Part shown: piece by piece, positions 21,228-34,684 of the stretch
Layout: every line of letters begins with the position of its first letter
Numbering within the stretch: the first letter of the stretch is position 1
NCBI GenBank assembly: GCA_029844215.1
Contig: CM056725.1
Coordinates: 35,990,485 to 36,054,484, forward strand
DNA length: 64,000 nt
From: Przewalskia tangutica
Lineage: Eukaryota; Streptophyta; Magnoliopsida; Solanales; Solanaceae
Reading direction: 5' to 3'
The notes under the pieces: generated by a model
Databases searched by the model: none
What the model saw: only the letters and a program-made list of their open reading frames with translations
What the model was told of the DNA's origin: nothing
Translations under genes and position numbers: made by a program

Positions 21228-21640
21228 TTCGTGACATGGCCGCATGCCCTGAATCGTGACGGTAGACATGTCCATGATGCAACAATAATACCAATGTCCC
21301 ATGGCCACATGCCCCGAATCCAGATCGGTGTAGACATGTCCATGTGACCTCAACAACAAGACAGAATCCAAATGGAAGCATACCCGCGCGCTACGATCGT
21401 GTCGATGTCCAAAGTGGAAACAATAAGACAACATTCCAAATGGACGATACCCGCAGCGCTACGCATCGTGTCGATGTCCAAAAGGAAATCACAAGGCGTT
21501 AATCAAAATGGAAACATACCCGCGCGCTACGATCGTGTCAAGATATCCAAAGCGATTAACCACAAGACCTTAACCAAAATGGAGGCATACCCGCAGCGCC
21601 ACGCATCGTGTCGATATGTCCAAAGTGATTAACAACAATA
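21228..21640 (-). repeat. Minisatellite in 3' LTR of F
   Basis: Two unit types side by side: units with GTAGACATGTCCATG (the C/K family), then about five units of roughly 60 bp holding CATACCCGCGCGCTACGATC and GTGTCGATGTCCAAA. Confidence 0.8.
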
Positions 21641-23499
21641 ATACTATCAGCGAACGCACTGCGGAATTTCTCCGCCACCGCAAGACATCCAAGTAAGTTC
21701 TCAACTACCAACCGACTTCTATCGAGACGCCAGAACACGTAAACACAACGCTTGTACAATAAAGGCTATCATCACAAAGATAGGCAAGTTTCACAACAAC
21801 AAGCATAGGCAAGTTTCACACAACTCAAAGTACTTTCATTTTATGCCAAAGTCCGGGTTTTTAACCCCAAAGTACTACATACGTAAGTTCTTTTAAAAGA
21901 GATCCATTTCTTTTATAAAAGTCACCCGATACCGTAGTATTAGAATGACCAACCCACCTTCCTTTTCAAAACCAAGTAACAACATTCTTTTCCTAAGTTC
22001 CAGTTTGCCTAGTTTCAATTACTCAAGCTTCTCATTTTCAAATGGTTTCATAGTTCCCAAACTTAATCACTTGATTCCTTTTTAGAACAATTAAGTAACA
22101 TATGTCATATATGTGAGTAGTTTATTCTTGTTTATAACGATCTTATTACAGAGCCATGATCTAGAAAATGTAATATCATTTTGTCTTATCTTAGCTTCTA
22201 CGCATGGAGGTTTCTACCGGTTTTAATACAACACATCATTATTCAATACATTTTCCTTTTATTAACGCCGCAGTGGTGCTGTCGATACACATTCGATTCC
22301 CAAATCAAGAAACATTATCCCTTTAAAACCAAGTACTCATTACTCACGAATGAGGTTTCACACAAACATCCACATTAAAACAAATAAGTTAAGTCTCTTA
22401 TCTTATAAGATCAAGTCTCTTAACTTCTAACATCAGTAAACCATTTTCACTTACATAAGGTCGTTATAACTAACTTCCCATAAAGCTATTATAACACCCT
22501 ATGTTTTAAACCAACCAAATCACTTAGCACATGTACGTCTACCGTACTACATACTTCACAACAATCATGCTAGAAAAGATAGGAAGAGGTTCACATACCT
22601 CGCGACGATTTATCGACAATAAGCAAAATGCTCCAAGTACTACAACCTTGCTAGCCCTTTCCACTCCTCGAGTAATACGCTATTCTTAGTACTTTCACCT
22701 ATAAAGGTCACAAACGCCTATTAACCCCAAAACACAAGTTTCTATCTTTCTATAGAAAATTCGCAAAGACTCTCCCAACAACAGAAATCTCCTCCTCTAT
22801 CGAGGCCGGCTACCAAGCCAACCAGTGGGTATACACGCCTAACCTGACGTGTACAATTCTACTCGAATACTACACAAGTCTCATCGCAATACAATCCTAT
22901 GTAAATACAGATTCGATTCGATTCTTTATTCTTCAGCTTAAGTCAAAAGACATTGCGAATACTAAGTAGTTCCATATATAGCATACTTCAACCAAACATG
23001 TAATTTCCAATTACAATAGAGGGACAAGATAATTACCTCGATAAGCCCAAAATTATCCGAGTTTAATGTCGCTCCTGAGCAAGGTTTAGCTCCACTCCGC
23101 GCTCCAAACCACTCCAAACAACCCTTAGAAGTTCTAACCAACTTCTACTCACATACTTCAACCAACTATGAAGATTTCCTTGGGTTTGGTTTGAGACTAA
23201 AGGACAAAAGGTAGTATTTCCTGACTCTACGTAAAGAGGTATCTTTGGAATACTACAAGGTACAAGGCTAAGGTATTTTGGGCATTATAACAATACTAGG
23301 GAGTATTTCTATACCACAACAAGGGTATTATACGAAACAACTAGGCTAGTGGGTACCCACTGGCTAGACCTCATGAGGAGGAGACCTCACCCGCCAAAGG
23401 CCACTTTCATGGGAGAGGAGCTCTTGGACGAGAGTCAACAAGAGGAGGAGGGATTCAAGACTTGGAAACATTTGTGGATGAATGAAGTCTTCACAAAGG

Positions 23500-23511
23500 G
23501 GGTATTTATAG
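23500..23511 (-). promoter_or_regulatory. TATA box in 3' LTR of F
   Basis: CTATAAATACCC on the minus strand, about 730 bases from the LTR start at 24242. Confidence 0.6.
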
Positions 23512-23914
23512 CAAACCCAAATGCCAACCAATGGCCAAGATCAAGCCATGCAAGGCAAGTGTAAGGCCTTGATCAAGCCAAGTGCACCCTAACCCCTACT
23601 CCACAAAACATGGCACAAGACAAGCCACAAACAAGGCCAAAACAAGGCACAAAACAAGGAACCAATAGGGCCAAAAACGTGAGCCACAAAGACAATCCAA
23701 TTCGTGAACCAATCGTCCACTTGGACGCCCACAAGCTTCGATGTGAGGTGACACATGTCACCCTCCCGTTGGTCCAAAATGTTTCGTCTCTCGGAAAAAT
23801 CCGCAAAAATTAAAAAGGACATAGCCGAATTTTCCCTACGAAGTCGTGGAAACGTTTCGCTTCAAAAACGACTTCAGCACTGCAGGCTAAATGTAACTTC
23901 GAAGCCACCTAGCG

Positions 23915-23932
23915 GGGTGACACGTGTCACCC
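23915..23932. promoter_or_regulatory. G-box palindrome in 3' LTR of F
   Basis: GGGTGACACGTGTCACCC. A second, weaker copy, GGTGACACATGTCACC, lies near 23746. Confidence 0.55.
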
Positions 23933-24242
23933 TCCTATTGGCCCTCAAAAATGTCTTCAAAAAAATATCCACAATGGCCAAAATCTCAAAACAAAGGGCC
24001 CCACAAAACCAGAATTTCTCCCGTGGCCCCACGTGACCATTTCCAAAATAAAATTCCATAATTCTAATATAATCTATGAAGTCCAAATACCAAACTGGGA
24101 ATCCAATTCCATTAACGAACCTTTTTCTTCACAAATGACCGGAAACTTTTCCTGAAAACTCACATCTTTCTTTCTTTTCAAAATTTTGCCGCACGCCGCA
24201 CGCACGTCCTCACATACATACCCCGCAACTACGGGTATAACA

Positions 24243-24255
24243 TTCTCCCTTCCTT
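24243..24255 (-). other. Polypurine tract of element F
   Basis: AAGGAAGGGAGAA on the minus strand, abutting the 3' LTR. Confidence 0.8.
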
Positions 24256-24950
24256 AGAAACATTCGTCGAATGTTCCTTCTCAAGACGGATATCGATGAA
24301 GTTCCTCTAACAAGTTGTCAACGCCATACCGCCATGAAATAACACACGTTCTCTTCCTTCCTTACTCGTCGTGCCCTTCTCGAACACTTGAACTCTCCCA
24401 AGACGCACCATACTTCACCATTACTCCGTTCGAAAATCTGAGTCACTACCTCAAACTTGGTCATCTTACTAACCTCAAACTTCCTAAGGCCATTCCCGGC
24501 CTTTACGAACCGCTTCGTCGAACGCGTCCACGAACTCATACGATGATCATACAAACTTGGGCCTAGCGTCCTCGTGACCTACCACCGGGCGACCACCTGA
24601 ACTGACCCCACCCCAAACCGGTTACGGTTGACCCGCAAATGGTCCTCAACCCGACCCCCAACCGCGCCAAACTCTTGTTCCCCGATCCGGAACAATCTTA
24701 CTAATTCACATCATGAAAGCTACCACTTCCATCTCACACTACCCACGGACTTATCACACAAATAAATCCCACGTACTACTACTCTGATAAGGGTCAAAAA
24801 TAAATCTTTAACTCAAGACGACCTTACCCCTAAGGTCTCAGTCGTGACATAGTCTAAGGTTCACACTTACCATGCCCCCATACGTATCCTTCCAACTAAC
24901 CATGCATTTTAACTCACACATATCACAATGCTATCCGTACATAGCACACA
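24256..24950 (-). other. Internal 3' spacer of element F
   Basis: No coding sequence recognised. It is collinear with 38580-39510 of C and 59740-60524 of K, including the remnants that flank the deleted integrase core. A shortened hairpin precedes the PPT. Confidence 0.6.
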
Positions 24951-26217
24951 ATAATGAGATCATCATAACAAGCATACCAAAACTCTAGAGGGTTAAGGAT
25001 ATACCGGCTACCGCCCACTCTAATCATAGGCCGCCTGCAGGCGCATACCGTAGGCGTGATGAACCACCACAGATCCTCGGCGTCGAGTCGTAACATCCGC
25101 GCTTCCCTTGGTAGGACAGTTCCTCGCAAAATGGCCCTGCTGGCCGCATGCAAAACAAACTCCCAATCTAGCACGACACTCTCCAAAATGGAGTCTACCA
25201 CAATGGTCACAACGAGGTAGGGTGGCTTCAGCTGGTTAACACCCCTGCTCGCCAAAATCAACCTCGAGCCCCGACTGCTTCCTCAAGACGGTGGAGGACC
25301 ACTGCATCGGTGGGGGTATATAACTAGCTCGGCCGAGGCGGTCCGCCTCGAAGCCACCAAAGGACCTCGCCGCCGGCCCTCTTCTCGCGATCCAGTCATT
25401 CCGTCGACCCTCCGTGCCTCGCATCCTAGCGCACGAGCTCGCACGGGCAATGTCCATGCCCGGTGAAGAGAAACACCCGCACAAGATTCGCCATATAATC
25501 ATCAAGCCCGTGGACGAGCGATGCACTCCTATCCTCCATATCCGCAACTAGCGCAGTGGACATATCGAGCTAAAGAATCGAACTCGACATTGTACTCCCC
25601 GACGGCGCCTCTCTGCCTCAAGAATAAAATTTACCGCGTTCTCCTCATCCGCGGAGGCAAGAAGTGCGTGAGAAAAGCCCCAAAACTCATCCCATACTGC
25701 TGAGGTGCATGCTCTCCCGAAAGCTCCCATGAATCAAACCAATCGATCACGTATCACGCACCGACGCGAACCAAAGGTCACGACTCGGTTTCAAGCCTTG
25801 ATCACCCGCGTGATCCGGTCAGAATCGCCGGATGAACTCCTCGCGATCATCCTCGTGCCTCGACCAGAAACTCGCGGCTACAACTCGTAAAGTCCCGTAG
25901 CCTCAAACTATCTCGCTCGGTGAACCATCGTGCATCGAATCGAACTGAATCCGTGATTCACTTATCCTCATATCCGCCACGACTCGCCAAGAATCGCCAT
26001 CTCTCGACCCATCTCCTCGCCTGCATCGGGACCGAGGCTCGTATCAGAGTCTCGCAGCCATCGCCGCGCTTTAAACTCGGCTGGTGCCGGGCGTCGCGAA
26101 CTCGCCGTCAAGCACTGCCTCGTGCATCGACCGCTCGCGCTCGAACTCTCTCAGATCTCACTAGCGCACTCTCGGCCGCTTTGCCCTTCTCGGGCTCGCG
26201 TTGCTCGCGCGAGGCAT
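24950..26217 (-). pseudogene. gag remnant of element F
   Basis: Starts at 26217 as MPRASNASPRRAKRP. Core fragments appear in shifting frames: SAVWDEFWGFSHALL at about 25650-25690 matches PAVWDEFSGAFLAHF of C, and SSPGMDIARA near 25450 matches LQPGMDIARM. A knuckle-region remnant lies near 25080-25230. Frameshifts are frequent and lie mostly where C has CAG, CTG or GG. It therefore retains the same gag parts as C and K but does not read through. Confidence 0.72.
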
Positions 26218-26323
26218 AATCGTAAAACGAGATACGCGGAGGGTCCAACTTACAACACGCCTCAAAGGCACGATCTCGTAATGAGAAGAATGGAAACTAA
26301 TCCTAAATGTCCTATAGCCTCCT

Positions 26324-26359
26324 CGATTATAGACGTGGTGCACAACACACCGATAATCA
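26324..26359 (-). other. Leader hairpin with GTGCAC loop, element F
   Basis: Minus-strand stem GATTATCGGTGTG with CACGTCTATAATC, kept by two wobble pairs. GTGCAC is at 26338-26343. Confidence 0.55.
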
Positions 26360-26401
26360 AGACTCTACTAGACACGGCTCAGACACTTTCCGAGGATTAA
26401 T

Positions 26402-26413
26402 CGCTCGATACCA
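26402..26413 (-). other. Primer-binding site of element F
   Basis: TGGTATCGAGCG on the minus strand, the same CAG-to-CG variant form as in A. It lies 4 bases from the LTR end at 26418. Confidence 0.8.
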
Positions 26414-26959
26414 CTTTTGTAACGACTGCCCGGCTCACATCGTGCCTTACCTCGCACCCTAGTGATACATACATCGTAGAAAATCAGCGAACATAAAACA
26501 AGAGATATAATAAATAAACAAAGCAACCAAAATAGCTTTTCAGATATACATAAAACCCGAACAGTTTAATCCTTTTACAACCTCGCCACAACAAGATTAC
26601 ATGCACTTAAGATATACAATGACTATGACGGACAGTGCTCGCCATACCCTCGAATGTACAAGAACCTACAACTCGGGGAACACCTACTAAAAGATAAGCC
26701 TCCGAGAAACGGAGCTTCAAATGCTGAATCGTGATCCTAAGAGCGAGGAACCACGATCGATGTACTTACTGCAGATTTAACGCAGCTTCAAGAGGTCAAG
26801 ACAACAGTACCAAGTATGTGAAATGCATAATATCGAAAATGAAATCATACTAGTCTATATAAAGCAGAGACATGTATGATAACCAACTACGCTCACAACA
26901 TAAAATGCATCACTCCAATATAACTACGGGTCTCACGCCCACAACATCAATCAGTTCGC

Positions 26960-27375
26960 ATTACGGGCCGCGTGCCTCTAATATCGCAGACGGTGTAGAC
27001 ATGTCCACGATGCAACAATAATACCAATGTCCCATGGCCACATGCCCGGACTCAGATCGGTGTAGACATGTCCATGTGACCTCAACAACAAGACAAAGAA
27101 TCCAAATGGAAGCATACCCGCGCGCCACGATCGTGTCGATGTCCAAAGGGAAACAATAAGACAACATTCCAAATGGACGATACCCGCAGCGCTACGCATC
27201 GTGTCGAGATGTCCAAAAGGAAATCACAAGGCGTTAATCAAAATGGAAACATACCCGCGCGCTACGATCGCGTCGAGATATCCAAAGCGATTAACTACAA
27301 GACCTTAACCAAAATGGAGGCATACCCGCGCGCTACGATCGTGTCGGATGTCCAAAGTGATTAACAAAAATAATA
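26960..27375 (-). repeat. Minisatellite in 5' LTR of F
   Basis: Same two-part array as at 21228-21640, with units holding GTAGACATGTCCA and units holding CATACCCGCGCGCTACGATC. Confidence 0.8.
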
Positions 27376-29232
27376 CTATCAACGTGAACGCATTGCGGAA
27401 TTTCTCCGCCAACGCAAGACATCCAAGTAAGTTCTCAACTACCAACCGACCCTCTATCGAGACGCGGTAACACGTAAAACACAACGCTTGTACAATAAAG
27501 GCTATCATCACAAGATAGGCAAGTTTCACAACAACAAGCATAGGCAAGTTTCACACAACTCAAAGTACTTTCATTTTATGCCAAAGTCCGGTTTTTAACC
27601 CCAAAGTACTACATACGTAAGTTCTTTAAAAGAGATCCATTTCTTTTATAAAAGTCACCCGATACCCGTAGTATTAGAATGACCAACCCACCTTCCTTTT
27701 CAAAACCAAGTAACAACATTCTTTCCTAAGTTCCAGGTTGCCTAGTTTCAATTACTCAAGCTTCTCATTTTCAAATGGTTTCATAGTTCCCAAACTTAAT
27801 CACTTGATTCCTTTTAGAACAATTAAGTAACATATGTCATATATGTGAGTAGTTTATTCTTGTTTATAACGATCTTATTACAAAGACCATGATCTAGAAA
27901 ATGTAATATCATTTTGTCTTATCTTAGCTTCTATGCAGATGGAGGTTTCTACCGGTTTTAATACAACACATCATTATTCAATACATTTTCCTTTTATTAA
28001 CGCTGCAGCTGGTCCTGTCGATACACATTCTCGATTCCCAAATCAAGAAACATTATCCCTTTAAAACCAAGTACTCATTACTCACGAATGAGGTTTCACA
28101 CAAACATCCACATTAAAACAAATAAGTTAAGTCTCTTATCTTATAAGATCAAGTCTCTTAACTTCTAACATCAAGAAACCATTTTCACTTACATAAGGTC
28201 GTTATAACTAACTTCCCATAAAGCTATTATAACACCCTATGTTTTAAACCAACCAAATCACTTAGCACACGTATGCGTCTACCGTACTACATAGTTCACA
28301 ACAATCATGCTAGAAAAGATAGGAAGAGGTTCACATACCGCGACGATTTATCGACAATAAGCAAAATGCTCCAAGTACTACAACCTTGCTAGCCCTTTCC
28401 ACTCTCGAGTAGAATACGCTATTCTTAGTACTTTCACCTATAAAGGTCACAAACGTCTATTAACCCCAAAACACAAGTTTCTATCTTTCTATAGAAAATT
28501 CGAAGACTCCCCAACAACAGTAAATCTCCTCCTCTATCGAGGCCGCTACTAAGCCAACCAGGTGGTATACACGCCTAACCTGACGTGTACAATTCTACTC
28601 GAATACTACACAAGTCTATCGCAATACACACCCTATGTAAATACAGATTCGGGCTTCTTTATTCTTCAGGCTTAAGTCAAAAGACATTGCCGAATACTAA
28701 GTAGTTCCATATATAGCATACTTCAACCAAACATGTAATTTCCAATTACAATAGAGGGACAAGATAATTACCTCGATAAGCCCAAAATTATCCGAGTTTA
28801 ATGTCGCTCCTGAGCAAGGTTTAGCTCCACCAAGCGCCCAAACCACTCCAAACAACCCTTAGAAGTTCTAACCAACTTCTACTCACATACTTCAACCAAC
28901 TATGAAGATTTCCTTGTGGTTTCTGTTTGAGACTAAAAGGACAAAAGGTAGTATTTCCGACTCTACGTAAAGAGGTATCTTTGGAATACTACAAGGTACA
29001 AGGCTAAGGTATTTTGGGCATTATAACAATACTAGGGAGTATTTCTATACCACAACAAGGGTATTATACGAAAACAACTAGCAGTGGTACCACTGCCAGA
29101 CCTCACAAGTGAGGAGACCTCACCCGCCAAAGGCCACTTTCATGGGAGAGGAGCTCTTGGACGAGAGTCAACAAGAGGAGGAGGGATTCAAGACTTGGAA
29201 ACATTTGTGGATGAATGAAGTCTTCACAAAGG

Positions 29233-29244
29233 GGGTATTTATAG
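29233..29244 (-). promoter_or_regulatory. TATA box in 5' LTR of F
   Basis: CTATAAATACCC on the minus strand, 733 bases from the LTR start at 29976. Confidence 0.65.
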
Positions 29245-29651
29245 CAAACCCAAATGCCAACCAACGGCCAAGATCAAGCCATGTGCAAGGCAAGTGTAAG
29301 GCCTTGATCAAGCCAAGTGCACCCTAACCCCTACTCCACAAAACATGGCACAAGACAAGCCACAAAACAAGGCCAAAACAAGGCACAAAACAAGGAACCA
29401 ATAGGGCCAAAAACGTGAGCCACAAAGACAATCCAATTCGGAACAAATCGACCACTTGGACGCCCACAAGCTTCCAATGAGGTGACACATGTCACCCTCC
29501 CGCTGGTCCAAAATGTTTCGCCTCTCGGAAAAATCCGCAAAAATTAAAAAGGACATAGCGGAATTTTCCCTACGAAAGTCGTGGAAACGCTTCGCCGAAA
29601 ACGACTCTGCACTGCACGTGCCCAAACGTAACTTCGCCAAGCCACTCAGCG

Positions 29652-29669
29652 GGGTGACACGTGTCACCC
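29652..29669. promoter_or_regulatory. G-box palindrome in 5' LTR of F
   Basis: GGGTGACACGTGTCACCC, a perfect palindrome about 410 bases upstream of the TATA box. Confidence 0.6.
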
Positions 29670-30239
29670 TCCTATTGGCCCTCAAAAATGTTTTCAAAAA
29701 AATATCCACAATGGCCAAAATCTCAAAACAAAGCTGGCTACAAAACAGAATTTCTCCCGTGGGCCCCACGTGACCATTTCCAAAATAAAATTCCATAATT
29801 CTAATATAATCTAAGTCCAAATACCAAACTGGGAATCCAATTCCCATTAACGAACCTTTTCTTCACAATGACCGGAAACTTTTCATTTGAAAACTCACAT
29901 CTTTCTTTCTTTTCAAAATTTTTGCCAGACGCTGCGACGCACGCCCTCACATACATACCGCAACTACGGTATAACAAGTACAATAGGTACCAAGTATGAA
30001 ATCAAATATCAGAATGAAATCATAGTAGTCTATATAAAATAGGAGACATATATGATAACCAAACTACAGTACATAAAATGTAAGCAGTCACGTCAAGTCA
30101 GGGACTCACGCCCTCAAAGTCATTACTCAAATATAAATATGGGTCTCACGCCCACAACATCAATCATGCCCGTGGAATACCTTCCTCATCCGGCGATCTA
30201 TGATATAGCAACACCAAGGAATACATGAACACCGTCCAC

Positions 30240-30600
30240 TGTTGGCATAACAACCGTGACGGCAAGTACGAAGGCTAACTACCAGTTACCAAAGCCGCAT
30301 CATCAACTGACCGGGGCAAGTACGAAAGACAACTACCAGATACCAAAGCCGTACTAACAATACTATGTAACCAAACCACGAAGCTGACACGGGGCAAGTA
30401 CGAAAGCCGACTACCAGGTACCAAGGCCGTGGTCACGAGCGACGGCAAGTACGGCTAACTACGGTACCGCGTGTCACGAGACTTCGCCACTGAACTGAAC
30501 GGGGCAAGTTCAAAGGCTAACTACCAGGTACCAAGGCCGAATCAGCCACGAGACGGGGCAAGTACGAAAGCCGACCACCAGATACCAAGGCCGAATCAGT
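30240..30600 (-). repeat. Minisatellite in 3' LTR of E
   Basis: About six units with CGGGGCAAGTACGAAAGC and CTACCAGATACCAAAGCCG, related to the unit in solo LTR D but ending differently. Confidence 0.8.
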
Positions 30601-32417
30601 AAAACCTCATGGAGAGTTAGTCCATGGAATAACGCTATCAATAGGAGCGCACCCGTGGAATCCTCTGTCACTGCCGGTACGTCCAAGTAAGATCATAACA
30701 AATCAACCGGCCCTCCATCGAGAGACGCGGTGGTATAGAAATAGAATACTAGCATGACAAGGCTATCACACGCAAACATAGGCAAGTTACACACAACTCA
30801 AGGTACTTTCATTTTATGTCAACAATACGGGTTTCAAATCCCAAAAATATTACCTACTTTCATTCTTTCTAAAAGTCCTCTTTTTACATAAAAGATACTA
30901 ATACTCGTAGTATCAATAACACATTTCCTTTTCAAACCAAATTACTTTACTTTCGTAAAAACCTTTACAAGACTTTTAAAATCAAGTACTCTATACTTTT
31001 TAAACCATGTGCCTTTCTTTTAAAACAACCTCAAGTATACTCTTTAAAACTCAAATACTTACTCTTTTCAAAACAAGTAACCTATACTTAAATCAAGTTA
31101 CCATTTTAAAACCAATGATAAAACCATTCTTTTGCTTTCATAAAGTCGTTATAACTAACTTCCCATAAAGCTGTTATAACATTTTATGTTTTAAACCAAT
31201 TTAAGACAAAACCATGTCTCTCTTTTAAACCAAAAACTCTTCAATTCCTCAAGTCTCTTTTCTTTTAGAAATCAAGTTCCTTTTAAAGACCAAATACCCA
31301 TTTCTCATAAAAGTTTCACAACCTGCTTAACACAAACCAAGTCCTTAATATTTCCTATCAAGTCATTTATAAGTCAAGTCTCTTATCTTTCAAGATCAAG
31401 TCTCTTAACTTCTAGAATCAATAAATCATTATTTTACCTACATAAAGTCGTTATAACTAACTTCCCATAAAGCTATTATAACACTTTATGTTTTAAACCA
31501 ACCAATTCACTTAGCACACGACGCTCACCGTACTACATAGTTCACAACAATCATGCTAGAAAAGATAGGAAGAGATTCACATACCTCGCGACGATTATCG
31601 ACAATTAGCAAAATGCTCCAAGTACTACAACCTTGCTAGCCTTTTCCACCCTTCAAGTAGAATACGCTACTCATAGTACTTCCACCTATACTGGCCATAA
31701 AAACGTCTATCAACTTCTAGATCTCTTCGTAGAATATTCTAAATACCAAATTCCTTTATTCTACAGAAAATTCGGCAGCACCTCCCCCCCCCCCCCGCTA
31801 TCACATAAATCTCCTCCCCTATCAAGGCCCGCTACCAGGCCAACAACTCTCAGGGGATTACACGTCTAACCGGACGTGTTCAATTCTGCTTCACAATAAT
31901 ACTACACGAGCCCACTGTAAATGCACCCAATGTAAATACAGTTCAATCCTTTATAATCATCCTTCCAATATAATATACTCAAGTATAACTACTACAACAT
32001 GTAATATCCAATTACAATAGGGGGACATAGATCATTACCTCGATAAGCCCAAAATTATCCAAGATTATAAGTCGATCCTGGGCAACGTTTAGCTCCAATT
32101 CCTTACGCTCCAACCCGCTCCAAGCGACCCTTAGAAGCTTCTAAACAACTTCTCTAAACACTTCAACCAAGTTATGAAGATTTTTCTAGGGTTTCGTTTT
32201 GCGACTATTGGAATAAAGTAGTATTCCGGGCTCCTAATATTGAAATAACTTTGGAATACAACTAGGGATACTAGGCTAAGGTATTTGGGATTATACCACA
32301 ATACTTAGAGTATTTTCTACACATGTGGGGGGAGGGACGAAAAACATGGCTAAAGGGAGAGAGCATTTGCTTTGGAAAGTATTCCAGTGTGGGATGAATT
32401 TAGTCTTCAACTTAAGG

Positions 32418-32429
32418 GGGTATTTATAG
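32418..32429 (-). promoter_or_regulatory. TATA box in 3' LTR of E
   Basis: CTATAAATACCC on the minus strand, 515 bases from the LTR start. Confidence 0.6.
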
Positions 32430-32943
32430 AGAATTCAAGGGTTAAGATCAAGGCAAGTGTGTGGTGAGATCTTGGGACAAGTGTGTGTAGGTCCCACCCT
32501 CCAAATGGCTACACAAAGAAGAATACACTTGTCTTGCCACATGTAAGGCCATTTCGGCCAAGCCACTTGTCCCTCAACCAACGGCCAAGGTGGCCACATG
32601 GGGGTGACACGTGTCTCCCCCCGATTCGTCCAAAATATTTCGTCTTCCGAAAATATCCAAAATACCGAAAATCTCAAAAACAAAGCGGGCCCCACAAAAC
32701 CGTAAATTTCTCCCGTGGGCCCCACGTGACCATTTCTGAAAATAAAATCCCAAAATTCTAATATAATCCAAGAAGTCCAAATACCAAATCTAGGAATCCA
32801 ATGCCCATTAACGAACCTTTTTCCTTCACAAAAACCGGAAATTTTTCCGTCGAAAAATCACATCTTTCTTCCTTTCCAATATTACTGTCATATTTTCGTA
32901 CGTACGTCCTCACATACATACCCTGGAACTACGGGGTGTAACA

Positions 32944-32956
32944 TTCTTCCCCCCTT
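32944..32956 (-). other. Polypurine tract of element E
   Basis: AAGGGGGGAAGAA on the minus strand, identical to that of C, abutting the 3' LTR. Confidence 0.85.
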
Positions 32957-33930
32957 AGAAACATTTGTCCTGAATGTTCCTACTAAGTCTCAAAACATAC
33001 CTGCGCCGGTATAGTCTTCACTAATATACTTACCAAACCAATCATGCCACCAATCGCCATAGTATAACATACGCACAAAAACTCAAATCCAAGCCAACGA
33101 GGAATCACCTCTAACTTGCATAACAACACAAAACTTCCACCCATGGTCCAAAGGATACTTTCTTCCCCTCTTCACTTATAAAAAGGACACTTCCATCATC
33201 TTAACACATCTTAGCCTCTTTCCTTACTCGTCGTATTATTCCTCGAATACTCGAAATCTTCCTACAATACGTACCACATTTCTGTCATTGCTTCAGTTTC
33301 CAAAACCTTTGGACCCACTGCCTCCAAACTTGGTCATCTTACTAGCCTCAAATTCCTTTAAGGCCTTTCCCGGCCTTCACGATCTGATTATGGTCGAACA
33401 CATTCACGAACTCATACGATGGTTACCTATACCTGGGCCTAGCACCCTCATGATCCTACCACCTGGCGGGACCACCCCAAACTGACCCCACCTCATTCCG
33501 AGCTGCGGGTTGACCCACGACATGGCCTCAACCCGACCCATTATCGCGCCAACTCTCTCGTTCCCTGATCCGGAATAATCTTACTAATTCACGTCATGGA
33601 AGCTACCACTTCTATCTCACACTACCCATGGAATTATCCCACAATATATTTCACGCATACCAAGTACTTCGACAAAGACCAACCGTAAAATCATCCACTC
33701 AAGACGGCCTTGCATCCGAGGTCCTAACTGTTATAAATTCTAAGATTCACAATTGTCTCGTCCTCAGACTTACCCTTTTCAACTACCCATGTTTTCTAAT
33801 TCACACTTAACACAATGCTATCCGTACATAGCACTTAACATGTATCCACCATAACAACATAACCCAGTCTCTTAAGGGCTGATGATATCTCTGTAACTAC
33901 TACCTCACTTTCCCTTTGTCGCTCTAATCA
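32957..33930 (-). other. Internal 3' spacer of element E
   Basis: No coding sequence recognised. It is collinear with the C and K spacers. The integrase core is absent, as in those copies. Confidence 0.6.
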
Positions 33931-34684
33931 TAATCCCACGCAGGAGCCTAGCTATATAGTAGGCGATGAACCACCACCGATTCCGGCGTCAGTCTCCACA
34001 TCCGCTACCTGCCTGACAAACTCTCACCAAATAGCCCTGTTGGCTGCAAGTATACAAGTTGTCGAAGTAGTACGACACTCCCATAATGGAGTCTATTACA
34101 ACGGCCACAACGAGGTAGGGGTGACCTCATCAGACTAACACCCACTTCTCCCGAACAACTGAACCCGAATCGACCGGTGGTAGAGTCATCCCTCTTGTAT
34201 CCCTCCTACTTGGACATCCTCCCATCACATGGCCCTGACGACCGCAAGTATAATAATCTCCCAAACTAGCACGACACCCTGAGGATCATCCTCAGCTCTC
34301 TATCCATAGAACTCTGGCGAACTGCAACTCAAGAAATCCCGAAGTCTCAGACTATTAGATCTAGGGTGAACCACTGGTACTGTCGGAACCACCGTCTCCC
34401 GTCCGTCCTCATTCCCAGCCACCAGCCTAGCTAGTAACTGGGCCATCTCCTTGAACTCATATCCTCGGCTCCTGGCCGTGGGACTAGAGGCTCAGGTATC
34501 GTGGCCTCCGTAGAAACTGCTGCCGCTCTAAACTCTGCTGGGGCTGGCGGCGTCATAAACTCGTCGTCTAAAGTACTATCTCAGGTAATGACCAGGCCTG
34601 TGCCCCTGTAACCCTCTGTGTTCTACTCGCAGCTCCCTCTGCTGCCTTGCCCTTCTGGGCTATGGTTGTCTTGCGTAGAGGCAT
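33930..34684 (-). pseudogene. gag remnant of element E, core deleted
   Basis: ATG at 34684 gives MPLRKTTIAQKGKAAEGAAS. The frame soon breaks. A piece matching PPEFYG of the pre-core lies near 34310. The core domain is skipped and the sequence goes straight to a knuckle-like TCGRQGHVMGGCPSRRD near 34200-34245. A second, decayed knuckle region follows near 34010-34110. The order of two knuckle blocks matches element B, so the two-knuckle form is shared by different subfamilies. Confidence 0.65.

Larger units (their letters stand above)
20678..24242 (-). repeat. 3' LTR of element F
   Basis: Minus-strand LTR next to the PPT at 24243-24255. It holds a TATA box, a G-box palindrome (23915-23932), CATAAAGCTATTATAAC blocks near 22470-22500 and a minisatellite at 21228-21640. 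Confidence 0.87.
20678..29976 (-). mobile_element. Element F, complete gypsy LTR retrotransposon
   Basis: The innermost level of the deepest nest. A minus-strand element of 9299 bp with LTRs 20678-24242 (3' LTR, 3565 bp) and 26418-29976 (5' LTR, 3559 bp) around a 2175-bp interior. It splits E's 3' LTR. The LTR pair is very similar, with small indels mainly at CAG, CTG and CCGG sites. Termini are TGAACGACTG/TGTAACGACTG and ACGGTATAACA/ACGGGTATAACA. No clean TSD: the flanks are GATCG (20673-20677) and AGTAC (29977-29981). This may reflect base errors or a rearranged target. It is the same subfamily as K. Confidence 0.87.
26418..29976 (-). repeat. 5' LTR of element F
   Basis: Minus-strand LTR of 3559 bp, from TGTAACGACTG to ACGGTATAACA. 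Its partner is 20678-24242. Confidence 0.87.
29977..32943 (-). repeat. 3' LTR of element E, proximal part
   Basis: Runs from the F junction to the end CGGGGTGTAACA beside the PPT. With 20267-20677 it gives an LTR of about 3378 bp. It keeps the 31090-31465 stretch that the 5' LTR has lost. Confidence 0.87.

Noticed and set aside
23349..23564. Frames with FMGEELLDESQQEEEGFKTW (also at 29109) as a conserved small protein
   Set aside because: They occur at the same place in both F LTRs, near the TATA box, with no counterpart kept in the other LTRs. LTR duplication alone explains the match.
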